Source: Thermatribacter sp048814795 (GTDB taxonomy: Bacteria; Atribacterota; Atribacteria; Atribacterales; Thermatribacteraceae). Taken from it: DNA of 64,000 bases. A model generated the notes under the pieces. The model was not told the origin of the DNA. It made no database searches and saw only the letters and a list, made by a program, of their open reading frames with translations. The stretch lies in contig CP184673.1 in NCBI GenBank assembly GCA_048814795.1, positions 372,001 to 436,000 on the forward strand, in the 5' to 3' direction. The position numbers were made by a program, and so were the translations under genes. Below are positions 41,982 through 50,379 of the stretch, piece after piece. Position 1 is the stretch's first letter; each line of letters starts with the position of its first letter.

Positions 41982-42713
41982 ATGAAAAAGCCCTTAAACG
42001 AAAACAGCCCGGTACCGCTTTATCATCAGTTGAGCCAAATTCTGCGGGAAAAAATCGAAAGCGGAGAGTGGAGAGAAGGCGACAGAATTCCCACCGAGTT
42101 TGAGCTATGCAGGGAATACGGCTTAAGCAGGGGTACAGTAGCCCAGGCTCTTCGGGAGCTTGAGCTGGAAGGGCTTATCTACCGTAAACAGGGGCGGGGC
42201 ACTTTTGTAACTGAAAAGAAAATTACCCAGGACCTTTCTCATTTCTACAGCCTTGCGAAAGACTTGCAGGAACGGGGGATTAAACTTTCATCGCGGGTTT
42301 TGCGAATGGAGATAGTGAGTCCTCCTGCTTCAGCAAAGAAAGCTCTTTCTCTTTCTGAGGATAAAGTGTTTTTGATTGAAAGAATCCGCTCTGCAGAGGA
42401 TATACCAGTTATTCTGGAAAGAATTTATTTATTACCTTTCTTTAGCGAGTTTTCGGAGAGAGTTGATGTTCTGGAGCGAGGAGCTATTTATGATTTGTTT
42501 TCTGAGAGGGGAATAAAAGCAAGTCGAGCGCGGGAGGAATTCGAGGTGATTAGAATGAACCAGCGGGAAGCAGAGCTTTTTGGAGTAGAAGAAGGATTCC
42601 CTGCTCTTTTGGTAAGGCGGTTGACCTTTGACGAACAAGATACTCCTTTTGAATACAGAAAAAGCATTATAAGGGCCGACCAATGTCGCTACAGCGTGGA
42701 GCTGAAAGCTTGA
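41982..42713 (+). CDS. GntR-family (HutC/UTRA) transcriptional regulator
   Basis: A 243-residue regulator. The N-terminal winged helix has P-L-Y-H-Q-L-S-Q-I-L, G-D-R-I-P-T-E-F-E-L and L-S-R-G-T-V-A-Q-A-L-R-E-L; R-K-Q-G-R-G-T-F-V ends it. The UTRA effector domain (about 85-235) has V-F-L-I-E-R-I-R and F-E-Y-R-K-S-I-I-R-A-D. Such proteins sense sugars or sugar phosphates. A shared operator-like palindrome points to control of itself and the glycosidase/transporter operon at 43823. The 3' end overlaps or abuts the chrA gene. Confidence 0.93.
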   Translation: MKKPLNENSPVPLYHQLSQILREKIESGEWREGDRIPTEFELCREYGLSRGTVAQALRELELEGLIYRKQGRGTFVTEKKITQDLSHFYSLAKDLQERGIKLSSRVLRMEIVSPPASAKKALSLSEDKVFLIERIRSAEDIPVILERIYLLPFFSEFSERVDVLERGAIYDLFSERGIKASRAREEFEVIRMNQREAELFGVEEGFPALLVRRLTFDEQDTPFEYRKSIIRADQCRYSVELKA

Positions 42714-43243
42714 GCAAAAAAGGGCTTTTAGGGCGGCTCTTTGTTGCTTTCCTGAAAATCGGTGCTTTTACCTGGGGTGGGGGCTATGCCATGTTGCCTC
42801 TTATCAAACGAGAGCTGGTTGAGAAAAACAGATTTCTGAGCGAAGAGGAATTCATCGAAGGTGTTTCTGTTGCCCAGAGCCTTCCAGGAGCGATTGCCAT
42901 AAATACTGCCTGTTTTGTGGGTAGAAAGCTGGCCGGAGGAAGTGGGGCTCTGGTATCTCTTTTGGGTTCTGCTCTTCCTTCTTTTGTGGTTATTCTGGTT
43001 CTGGCTACCGTTTTTTTACATTATCGAGAAACTAAGTATATTAGGGATTTTTTTTATGGAGCTACCCCTGCCATAGCTGCTTTGATTGGAGCAGCGGTTC
43101 TGGACTTTGGAAAAAGCGCCCTGAAGCATGTTGAAGAAGTACTCATTGCCGGGTTGTTGTTTCTATTTGTTTTCCTTTTTGACTTGCATCCTTTGTGGGT
43201 GGTGGTTTTGGGTGGAGTTCTGGGTTTGGTGAGAAAACGATGA
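42710..43243 (+). CDS. chrA: ChrA-family transporter, half-size (first)
   Basis: A short-chain CHR-family membrane protein of about 177 residues. F-L-K-I-G-A-F-T-W-G-G-G-Y-A-M-L-P and the Q-S-L-P-G-A-I-A-I-N-T-A segment are family signatures. Short CHR proteins act in pairs as chromate exporters; in anaerobes the true substrate may be another anion. TTG 42710 (overlapping the gntR stop as TTGA) is preferred; ATG 42683 would add 9 residues. The next gene overlaps its stop. Confidence 0.85.
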   Translation: MSKKGLLGRLFVAFLKIGAFTWGGGYAMLPLIKRELVEKNRFLSEEEFIEGVSVAQSLPGAIAINTACFVGRKLAGGSGALVSLLGSALPSFVVILVLATVFLHYRETKYIRDFFYGATPAIAALIGAAVLDFGKSALKHVEEVLIAGLLFLFVFLFDLHPLWVVVLGGVLGLVRKR

Positions 43244-43782
43244 TTTATTTGCAACTTTTCCTTGCTTTTTTGCGAGTGGGTTTTTTTGCCTTTGGAGGAG
43301 GAGCTGCTGCTTTGCCTCTCATTGAAAAAGAAGTGGTGGAAAACTACCGCTGGTTGCAGAATGGCGAATTTCTGGAACTGGTTACCCTTTCAGAACTTTC
43401 TCCGGGGCCCATCGGGATCAACTCGGCAACTTATACCGGGTTTAGAGTAGCTGGTTTCTGGGGAGCGCTGGTGGCGACCGCAGCTTTTTGCTTTCCATCT
43501 TTTTTGCTGGTTTTTTTGGTGTCCCGTTTTCTTTCGGCTTTTGAACATGACAGAAGAGTTCAGAGTTTTTTGCGAGGTTTGCGTCCTGCGGTTTTGGCTT
43601 TAATGAGTATGGCCTGTTATTCCATTGCTTATCGGGGAATAAAGGACTGGTTTTCTGTTTTGATAGGCGCTTTGGCCTTCTTTTTAATTTATTTTCGAAA
43701 ACTGGATCCAATTCTGGTGCTTCTTTTGTGTGGCATGGCAGGGGTTTTTGCAGGGTTGACAGGGGCGAATCTAAGAATATAA
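43240..43782 (+). CDS. chrA: ChrA-family transporter, half-size (second)
   Basis: A 180-residue second CHR protein, with F-L-R-V-G-F-F-A-F-G-G-G-A-A-A-L-P and L-S-P-G-P-I-G-I-N-S-A-T. It overlaps the first by an ATGA junction. The two probably have opposite membrane topology and form one heterodimeric transporter. The promoter of the following operon is embedded in its last 30 bases. Confidence 0.88.
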   Translation: MIYLQLFLAFLRVGFFAFGGGAAALPLIEKEVVENYRWLQNGEFLELVTLSELSPGPIGINSATYTGFRVAGFWGALVATAAFCFPSFLLVFLVSRFLSAFEHDRRVQSFLRGLRPAVLALMSMACYSIAYRGIKDWFSVLIGALAFFLIYFRKLDPILVLLLCGMAGVFAGLTGANLRI

Positions 43783-43809
43783 TTTTAAATGATAATTTGT
43801 ATATACAAA
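43756..43809 (+). promoter_or_regulatory. Consensus promoter and palindromic operator of glycosidase/ABC operon
   Basis: TTGACA (43756-43761), 16 bases, TATAAT (43778-43783): both hexamers are perfect. Just downstream is a perfect 14-base palindrome TTTGTATATACAAA (43796-43809), ending at the Shine-Dalgarno. A related site sits in the promoter of the GntR gene at 41953, so that regulator is the likely repressor. Confidence 0.75.
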
Positions 43810-43822
43810 GGAGGTAAGGTTA

Positions 43823-44788
43823 GTGCGGTCTTCTCGATTATTCAACCCACTCGAGAGTTTATTGGTAAAGGAACCTTTAGCTACGGGAAAAGGCTGGTGG
43901 GCTGGCGCTCCTGGTGCCTTTTATGATCAAGAAACAAAACTTTTTTATCTTTTTTATAGATTGCGCAAACCAAGAGAAGGCGAAAAAGGAGGGAGGGGAT
44001 TTGAGGGCAGAATAGCGGTAAGCTCAGATGGTATTAATTTCAAGGATATTTGGTCGGTTAAAAAAGAAGAACTAGATACTCCTTCCTTGGAAAGAGGGGC
44101 GATATTGAAAAGTAAAGAAGGAAAGTGGCTTTTGTATCTCAGTTACGTTAATCCCATTGATAATCGTTGGAAAATCGATGTTATCGAGAGCAAGTCTCCG
44201 GATTCTTTCCGCGTTGATAAGAAAATAGAGGTTTTAACTGCTCAAAAAGTGGGCACAGAAGGAGTAAAGGACCCTCGTGTTTATATTTTTGGGGATGCGT
44301 ATTATATGCTGGTAAGCTATGCAGATGTTGACAAATCAGCAGCATTGGACCCTGCGAGGCTACATTCTACTGCGGATGCATACAATACAGGTTTAGTCAG
44401 GTCTTGCTCGGGGTTGGCTGTTAGCATGAATGGAATTACTTTTGGGTGGTTAGGGGGTATTTTATTTCCCACAAAAGGGAGGTGGGATGCATATGCAAGC
44501 CGTCTGAATTCTATGGTTTATATTCCTCCAGTGTTTGTAGGATTCTATGATGGAGCAAAAGATGTTACCGAAAACTACGAAGAGAAAACTGGTATTGCGC
44601 AATCAACTGATTTTCTTCATTGGCACAAGATTTCTACGGATGGTCCGGTGTTTACTTCTCCGTATGCAAGTGGTTCTCTTCGTTATGTGGATGTGGTTGT
44701 AGCGAATGGAAAGTTATGTTTTTACTTTGAGTGGGCTAGGGAAGATGGATCTCACGAATTGCGTGTAAGCTTTGTTGATTCATTATAA
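43823..44788 (+). CDS. Five-bladed beta-propeller glycosidase-like protein
   Basis: A 321-residue protein resembling the GH43/GH32/GH130-type beta-propeller enzymes. It has repeated blade-like segments (L-F-Y-L-F-Y-R-L-R, W-L-L-Y-L-S-Y-V, V-K-D-P-R-V-Y-I-F, W-D-A-Y-A-S-R-L-N-S). R-I-A-V-S-S-D-G and A-Q-S-T-D-F-L-H-W are typical blade motifs. No signal peptide, so it acts on imported sugars or as a phosphorylase. Family assignment and substrate are uncertain. It is first in the operon with the MalEFG-type transporter; GTG start after AAGGAGG. Confidence 0.75.
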   Translation: MRSSRLFNPLESLLVKEPLATGKGWWAGAPGAFYDQETKLFYLFYRLRKPREGEKGGRGFEGRIAVSSDGINFKDIWSVKKEELDTPSLERGAILKSKEGKWLLYLSYVNPIDNRWKIDVIESKSPDSFRVDKKIEVLTAQKVGTEGVKDPRVYIFGDAYYMLVSYADVDKSAALDPARLHSTADAYNTGLVRSCSGLAVSMNGITFGWLGGILFPTKGRWDAYASRLNSMVYIPPVFVGFYDGAKDVTENYEEKTGIAQSTDFLHWHKISTDGPVFTSPYASGSLRYVDVVVANGKLCFYFEWAREDGSHELRVSFVDSL

Positions 44789-44804
44789 AAGGAGGAAGAT
44801 TATC

Positions 44805-46085
44805 ATGAAAAGAACGGTTGTTGGGCTTTTGATAAGCTTTTTGATTTTGTTATCTTTTACAGCAAATGCTCTACCAAGTGATGCTATAAAGGTAGTTCTA
44901 GGCGTTTCCCCTCGAGAAGTTGGAAATGTTTTACCAAAGTTATTGGAGAAATTTGAGAAGGAAAATCCCCAGATAAATGTAGAGTGGATGAAGGTTCCTG
45001 GAGTGCCTGGAGAACAACATAGTTTGTATGTAACTAACCTCCTTGGTGGAAGCCCAACTCCTGATGTTATAGCAATTGACATGATTTGGGGTGGGGAATT
45101 TGTTGCTAATGGTTGGGCTAAGCCCTTGGACGATTTCTTTTCTGAAGAAGAGCGTGAAGATTTTATCGATGTTGCTTTAGATCCTGTTATTTTAAATGGG
45201 AAAATTTACGGTGTTCCTCTTTATATAAATGGCATACACTTCTTTTACAGAAAGGATTTGTTGGACAAGTATGGACTTGAGGTGCCACTTACTTGGGAGG
45301 ACATGGTAGAGAGCTCTGAAAAAATCCTAACAGGAGAAAATAACGAAGACTTGGTTGGTTTGGTAAGTATGTGGGCAAGGATAGAAGGATTGTTTATGAA
45401 TTATCTTCAATTTTTCTGGGGAGCGGGTGGAAAGTTTTTTGATCCTTCAGGTAAAGTTCTTGTAGATAGTCCAGAAGGAATCAAGGCCCTTCAGTTTATG
45501 GTTGATTTGCTCTATAAGCATAAAGTTGTTCCTGAAAGCGTGCTTACTTACAAGCCAGATGATGCAAGGGTTCTCTTTCAGCAAGGTAGGTCTATTTTTA
45601 TGGTGGTGCAGAGTTATGTTTGGCCAATGCTTAATGCTGATAATTCAAATGTTGCCGGGAAAGTGGATTTTCAACGAGTGCCTTATTTTGAAGGACATCC
45701 CGAGGCTAGAACTATTTGTTTAGGCGGTTGGAATTTGGTTATCAACCCCTATTCTAAGCATCCGGAAGAAGCATGGAAGCTTATAAGCTTCCTTACTAGT
45801 TTGGAATCACAGGTTGATTTTACCCTTCATACAGGTAACTTAAGTGCTAGGAAGTCAGTTTTTGAGCAACCAGAGGTTCTCTCAGAGGGGAAAACGGCAT
45901 TAAAAATGTTTAAGCAATACATGGAAGCAGGGAATGTACGTCCCTCCTCGCTAAGTGGCAGTAAATACCCTCAATTATCAGATATAATGCAATCTAATAT
46001 TCATTCGGCTCTGCTTTTGGAGAAGCAACCACAGGAGGCTTTGAAGGATGCTGCGAAAAAAATAGATGAGCTAATGTCTAGGTAA
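44805..46085 (+). CDS. MalE-type sugar ABC transporter substrate-binding protein
   Basis: A 426-residue solute-binding protein of family 1. A signal peptide covers about residues 1-25 (K-R-T-V-V, hydrophobic core, A-N-A-L-P). D-V-I-A-I-D-M-I-W, F-Y-R-K-D-L-L-D-K-Y-G and P-L-T-W-E-D-M are family patterns. It should bind oligosaccharides or related sugars for the two permeases that follow. ATG 44805 is set by AAAGGAGG at 44788; no ATPase is encoded here, so a shared MsmK-like ATPase elsewhere is expected. A strong hairpin follows. Confidence 0.92.
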   Translation: MKRTVVGLLISFLILLSFTANALPSDAIKVVLGVSPREVGNVLPKLLEKFEKENPQINVEWMKVPGVPGEQHSLYVTNLLGGSPTPDVIAIDMIWGGEFVANGWAKPLDDFFSEEEREDFIDVALDPVILNGKIYGVPLYINGIHFFYRKDLLDKYGLEVPLTWEDMVESSEKILTGENNEDLVGLVSMWARIEGLFMNYLQFFWGAGGKFFDPSGKVLVDSPEGIKALQFMVDLLYKHKVVPESVLTYKPDDARVLFQQGRSIFMVVQSYVWPMLNADNSNVAGKVDFQRVPYFEGHPEARTICLGGWNLVINPYSKHPEEAWKLISFLTSLESQVDFTLHTGNLSARKSVFEQPEVLSEGKTALKMFKQYMEAGNVRPSSLSGSKYPQLSDIMQSNIHSALLLEKQPQEALKDAAKKIDELMSR

Positions 46086-46093
46086 CGAGTTCT

Positions 46094-46136
46094 AATTTAC
46101 ACAAGGGGCGATAAATTGCCCCTTGTGTAAATTTTT
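46094..46136 (+). terminator. Intercistronic hairpin/attenuator after binding-protein gene
   Basis: A 16-base-pair stem (46094-46109 with 46118-46133), eight-base loop, then a T-run to 46136. It has full terminator form but lies inside the operon, so partial read-through would lower permease expression relative to the binding protein. Confidence 0.8.
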
Positions 46137-46160
46137 ATCCTCAAAGGAGGAATGAGAGCA

Positions 46161-47033
46161 TTGAAAAAAGTCTGTGCGTGGAAGCGTGAGTGGTTGTTAA
46201 TTTTACCCCTTTTTGGGTTGCTCATTTTTGTAATGATATTTCCCACTTTCTATACTTTCCTTCTTAGTTTTAGCCGTTTTTCTTTATTGGATAATAAATT
46301 AATTTTGTCTGGTTTTAGGAATTATCTGAATCTGATACCCGACGAAGAGTTTTGGGTTTCTCTCAAAAATAGTGTTCTGTTCACGGGGATTACTGTGCCT
46401 CTTGAACTGGTGTTAGGTTTGTTCTTGGCTTTATGGTTAAACAGGCAATTCAAGGGTAAGTCCTTAGTAAGAGCGACGTTGCTCTTGCCGTGGGCCATTC
46501 CTACAGCACTTAATGCAGTTATTTGGCGCTGGATGTACAATACTGACTATGGGATTTTTAACGATTTGCTTTTGAAAGTTGGTTTGATTCGAACGAACAT
46601 CAATTGGCTTGGACAGATCCCTCTTGCGATGATTTCTATGATGATTGTTGCAATATGGAAAACCAGCTCTTTTATGGCTCTAATACTATTGGCAGGTTTA
46701 CAATCTATACCCAATGAAGTTTACGAAGCTGCCTTTATTGATGGTTCTACAAAGTGGACCACTTTCAAGTCTATCACGCTTCCCCTCTTGAAACCGGCGA
46801 TTCTGGTTTCTTTGCTTTTCAGGACCATGGATGCTTTTAGGACTTTTGATTTGCCTTTTACTTTAACCCAGGGAGGTCCTGTTAATTCTACAGAAACTCT
46901 GAGCCTTTATGCTTACAAGGTTTCTTTTCAATTTCTCAGGTTTGATTATGCTTCTTCGGTTATTGTTGTGCAATTTGCCATTTTGTTAGTCTTAAGTATT
47001 TTGTATTTGAGATTTCTGGAGGTAGAACTGTAG
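46161..47033 (+). CDS. MalF-type sugar ABC transporter permease
   Basis: A 290-residue permease with six transmembrane segments. The coupling-helix region Y-E-A-A-F-I-D-G-S-T-K-W-T-T-F-K-S-I-T-L-P shows the E-A-A-x-x-D-G motif that contacts the ATPase. TTG 46161 is preferred: the AAAGGAGG at 46143 touches an ATG at 46152 with only one base between, but has good spacing to the TTG. It pairs with the next permease. Confidence 0.9.
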   Translation: MKKVCAWKREWLLILPLFGLLIFVMIFPTFYTFLLSFSRFSLLDNKLILSGFRNYLNLIPDEEFWVSLKNSVLFTGITVPLELVLGLFLALWLNRQFKGKSLVRATLLLPWAIPTALNAVIWRWMYNTDYGIFNDLLLKVGLIRTNINWLGQIPLAMISMMIVAIWKTSSFMALILLAGLQSIPNEVYEAAFIDGSTKWTTFKSITLPLLKPAILVSLLFRTMDAFRTFDLPFTLTQGGPVNSTETLSLYAYKVSFQFLRFDYASSVIVVQFAILLVLSILYLRFLEVEL

Positions 47034-47035
47034 GA

Positions 47036-47872
47036 ATGAAAAGCAAAAAGTCTTTAATAACTAATTCTATTAAAACTATTTTTATAAATTTATTTTTAGT
47101 TATGGTTTTTTTCTTTCCTGTTGTGTGGATTTGTTTGACTTCCTTAAAAACCCAGAGCGAGATTTATGCTTTTCCTGTAAGTTATTGGCCCAAAAAGATT
47201 ACATTGGAAAATTACCATGTGGTTTTGTACGGTTCTGGTTTTTCACGGTATTTGATCAATAGCTTAATCGTTTCTTTAGGTGCTACTTTTTTAATTGTAT
47301 TGCTCGCCTTTTTAGGTGCTTACTTTTTTGCGAGAACCAGATCAAAAGGAAGAAGAATTTTGCTGCTGTTTGTGCTTATGATTTCTATGTTTCCACCTAT
47401 TGCAGTGGCTCCACCACTCTTTATTTTTTTCAGAAAAGTTGGTTTAGTAAATAATTTTTTGGGCCTGATTTTAGCCCATAGTGGTCTTTATTCTCCAATG
47501 GCTGTTTGGATTCTAACAAATTTTTTAAAAAGTGTACCGTTTGAATTAGAAGACGCAGCTAAGGTCGATGGATGTGGTGTTTTAAGGATAATGAAAGATG
47601 TTATATTGCCAGTATCCTTGCCTGGTCTAGCGGCTACTTTTCTTATAATATTTGTGTTTTCCTGGTGCGAGTTTTTGCTGTCTCTTGTGTTGCTTAATCA
47701 GAATGAGCTACGAACTGCTGTAGTTGGAATTGCTCTTTATCCAGGAGAATATGCTTTTCCATGGGAACTCATCAGTACTGCTACTTTCCTGGCGCTTTTG
47801 CCCATAATCTTTTTTGTTTTTGTATTCCAGAAGTTGATCATTGGAGGATTAACTGCCGGAGCACTAAAATAA
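47036..47872 (+). CDS. MalG-type sugar ABC transporter permease
   Basis: A 278-residue permease of the MalG/CUT1 group. P-V-V-W-I-C-L-T-S-L-K-T starts the first external part, and E-L-E-D-A-A-K-V-D-G-C-G is the EAA-type ATPase contact, with A in place of the second residue pair as often seen. It is two bases after the malF-type gene. It is the last gene before a long non-coding stretch. Ligand presumably a mannose- or glucose-type oligosaccharide, given glycosidases in the window, but this is a guess. Confidence 0.9.
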   Translation: MKSKKSLITNSIKTIFINLFLVMVFFFPVVWICLTSLKTQSEIYAFPVSYWPKKITLENYHVVLYGSGFSRYLINSLIVSLGATFLIVLLAFLGAYFFARTRSKGRRILLLFVLMISMFPPIAVAPPLFIFFRKVGLVNNFLGLILAHSGLYSPMAVWILTNFLKSVPFELEDAAKVDGCGVLRIMKDVILPVSLPGLAATFLIIFVFSWCEFLLSLVLLNQNELRTAVVGIALYPGEYAFPWELISTATFLALLPIIFFVFVFQKLIIGGLTAGALK

Positions 47873-48994
47873 GGCTTGGTTTCTCTTCTTGAAAAAAGAG
47901 CAGAAACATTACAATACATTGATACTATGTGCTAATGTTGTTAGCTTTAAGGGTGCAAAAGAAAGGTTACAGTTATGACATTGGTATTGGCGACTCTTTC
48001 TTTTGCTTTTGTTTGACCAAGGGTCGTGTTTTTTTTAAGAACTTTCGAAGTTGAGAGTTAACTTTCTGCTTTTTCTTGGTTAGGGCAAAGCGCAAGGCCG
48101 GCTTTCGTTTTACTGTTTTTCCTGGAGTTCTATGTGGGGTTGAGACTGCCAGACCTTGGGAGTATTACTAATTAAAGGGGTTTAGGGATTGCTTGAAGGG
48201 AGTGGTTTAATTTAGCGGTTACCTTGGTGCTTTCTGGGGTGGGGCCTTAGCTTGTAGAGTGTGCTATAATGATGTCAGACTGCCCTATTCTTGCCAGAGA
48301 ATTAAGTGGTTAGTTTTTGGAAATGGCAGAAGTTCTTTATAATTTCGAAATGTAAAACGATCTCAGTAACGAATGCTTTTGTCCATTGATCGGGCTTGGT
48401 ATTCCCAATTTAGATTCCTAGTCTCATTTTCTGCCCTTGGCTCTTTTTTTGGTTCGTGATTTGATTTCATCCCTCTATTTATTGCATCCTCCCTTTCCCT
48501 CTCTGTAGGGCTGGGGGGAGGAGCCCGTGCTTAACCACGAGGGAGAAGAAGAACGAAATGGTAAAAAGTTTATGTGTTATTGCAATAAAATTTTTGACAC
48601 TATTGAAGGGTTTTTCTGAATTTGCTACAAAAACAAAACCCTGGATGTTTTGTGCTTTGGATTGTTGAACTATACGCATTGAGCACGGTTGGCTTTTTGT
48701 GCTTGAATGATAGTATTCTAATCAGGGCAAAAGGCAATGAAAACGCTTTAACCGGTTTCTACATTTGCTAAAAAGCGGAGCAGCAAGACACTTAGCTGGC
48801 TTTTGCTTTTTAACTTATTTCAAAGATATCAAACTTTTTTGATAACTTGGCTCAGAATAAATAAAAACTAAGTTATTTTACTCTTAAACTTGCTCGTGAA
48901 TAAAAGCAGTCATGTGGTGTGTGGTTAGCTCTGGGCTTTACGAATCTTTCTGAAAATTCTACCCTTGCTTCTTGTTTCTGTTGCTTTCTGGGTG
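47873..48994. other. Long non-coding stretch with scattered regulatory-looking sites
   Basis: No convincing gene on either strand across about 1.1 kb; stops are frequent in all frames. Visible items: an isolated TATAAT at 48265-48270; a CcpA/LacI-like sequence TGAAAACGCTTTAA at 48738-48751 followed by AACCGGTT; an inverted repeat TATCAAA-CTTT-TTTGATA at 48827-48844; and a segment near 48484-48540 (ATCCTCCC and GGGGGGAGGAG) resembling a worn IS200/IS605 end. It may be a decayed gene, a long leader, or hold a small RNA. Confidence 0.5.
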
Positions 48995-49032
48995 TTGAAT
49001 TTGCAGGGAAAGTTGTTATAATTGTTATAACA
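48995..49032 (+). promoter_or_regulatory. Promoter and operator of second ribose-type ABC operon
   Basis: TTGAAT (48995-49000), 16 bases, TATAAT (49017-49022). An inverted repeat TGTTATAA-TTG-TTATAACA (49014-49032) covers the -10, a typical repressor site. The leader to the binding-protein gene would be about 230 bases. Confidence 0.6.
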
Positions 49033-49260
49033 TTATAGATACTTCAAGCAACCAGTGTGGCTATGGGTTTGGTGAGAAAGCAGCTTGCTGTAGCTACCTC
49101 TAAATGGGACTAAAACAGTGGGTTCTCTTAAATGAGCCTGACTGGATTTATTGATGGTGAGATAGTAAAATTCAAAATGGGGGGTGATGTGTAGAAATTT
49201 AAAAAATACTTGGAAGTCTTGAAACCTTTTAATTAAAGAGTTAAAGGAGGTTTTGACACA

Positions 49261-50313
49261 GTGGGTAGAACGCTTAGCTCTAAAAGACTTATAGTGGTGT
49301 CTATTGTGTGTGCTCTTTTCCTCTTAGGATTGGGAGTTCACGCTTTTGCCAAGTTGCCGGTGGTAGGTATTTCTACTGGTTCTTCGGGCACTTCCTGGAG
49401 AACCATCATGATCAACTCCCTGGAACAGGTTGGCAATGAATACAAAGCAGCTGGGAAAATAGCGGACTTCAAAATCGTTAACAACGTTGTAAATGGTGAT
49501 GCCACCGAACAGGCCAACATCATTCGTGACTTCATTGCGCAGGGCGTTGACATCATCCTGGTTAACCCCAACTCCCCCACCGCGCTGAACGGGGTTATTA
49601 AAGAAGCCCAGGAAGAAGGCATACTGGTTGTAGCCTTCGATGCTACCGTTACTGCTCCTGACGTGGTGAATATAACCCTTGACCACTATGCGTGGCACAA
49701 AAAGAACGTGGAATGGATCTGTTCCACTCTTCAGAAAGGAAATATTATTCAGATTTACGGCCTTGAAGGGCATCCAGCAAACATCGACCGCATGAAAGCC
49801 GCTTCCGATGTGCTCAAAAATTATCCAGATATTAAACTTATTGCTTCTACCAGTGGTTACTGGGATCAGACCAAAGCCAAAGAGGTGGCTTCTCAGATCA
49901 TTGCTTCTGGCCAGCAGATTGATGGTGTGATTACCCAGGATGGAATGGCTTACGGTGTACTTTCTGCTTTCCTCGACGCTGGAAAACTGCCTAAAGTAAT
50001 GTTTGGAGATCCAGGTACTGCATTCTTTAAAGAGTGGAAAAAGTTGCGTGACGCGGGTGCGGAATTTAAAGCTTGTGCTCAGCCTAATCCTCCAGGAATA
50101 GGTGGTACTGCCTTCAGAATCGCTTTACAGCTTTATAACGGCAAGAAATTTAAGCCAGGTATTTTGAAAGACAACACCTATTTCTATAAGGTGAGCATGT
50201 TTATAACTGATGAAAACTTTGAAGAGGGTTGGGAACTTCTTAAGGATAAGCCCGATGATTATCTCTTGAACGAAATTATGTCGGAAGAAGAAGTGGCAGC
50301 ACTTTTTGAGTGA
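49261..50313 (+). CDS. Ribose-type ABC substrate-binding protein
   Basis: A 350-residue periplasmic binding protein (Peripla_BP_4 type). A long signal peptide occupies residues 1-30 (R-L-I-V-V-S-I, A-F-A). Patterns include G-S-S-G-T-S-W-R near the ligand pocket, I-I-L-V-N-P-N-S, A-F-D-A-T-V and I-T-Q-D-G-M-A-Y-G. The T/S-rich start of the mature protein differs from the canonical RbsB and suggests a distinct subfamily. It uses a GTG start with AAAGGAGG. It leads the ABC operon to 53917 and is followed by an 18-base-pair hairpin. Confidence 0.92.
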   Translation: MGRTLSSKRLIVVSIVCALFLLGLGVHAFAKLPVVGISTGSSGTSWRTIMINSLEQVGNEYKAAGKIADFKIVNNVVNGDATEQANIIRDFIAQGVDIILVNPNSPTALNGVIKEAQEEGILVVAFDATVTAPDVVNITLDHYAWHKKNVEWICSTLQKGNIIQIYGLEGHPANIDRMKAASDVLKNYPDIKLIASTSGYWDQTKAKEVASQIIASGQQIDGVITQDGMAYGVLSAFLDAGKLPKVMFGDPGTAFFKEWKKLRDAGAEFKACAQPNPPGIGGTAFRIALQLYNGKKFKPGILKDNTYFYKVSMFITDENFEEGWELLKDKPDDYLLNEIMSEEEVAALFE

Positions 50314-50320
50314 AGCTGTT

Positions 50321-50358
50321 AAACAACAGGGCTGCCCGCACGGGCAGCCCTGTTGTTT
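50321..50358 (+). promoter_or_regulatory. Intercistronic RNA hairpin after binding-protein gene
   Basis: An 18-base-pair perfect stem (50321-50338 with 50341-50358) with loop CA, very GC-rich at its top. No T-run follows, so it is more likely to protect the upstream mRNA or act as a partial terminator. Confidence 0.75.
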
Positions 50359-50379
50359 ATTTCTGGAGGGTGGTAGGTC

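Noticed and set aside
48479..48679. 66-codon - strand frame in the long gap
   Set aside because: No homology-like pattern, no good Shine-Dalgarno, and low-complexity residues.
48738..48751. CcpA cre site as a firm call
   Set aside because: It departs from consensus at the 3' end, lies far from any promoter core, and no CcpA gene is in the window.
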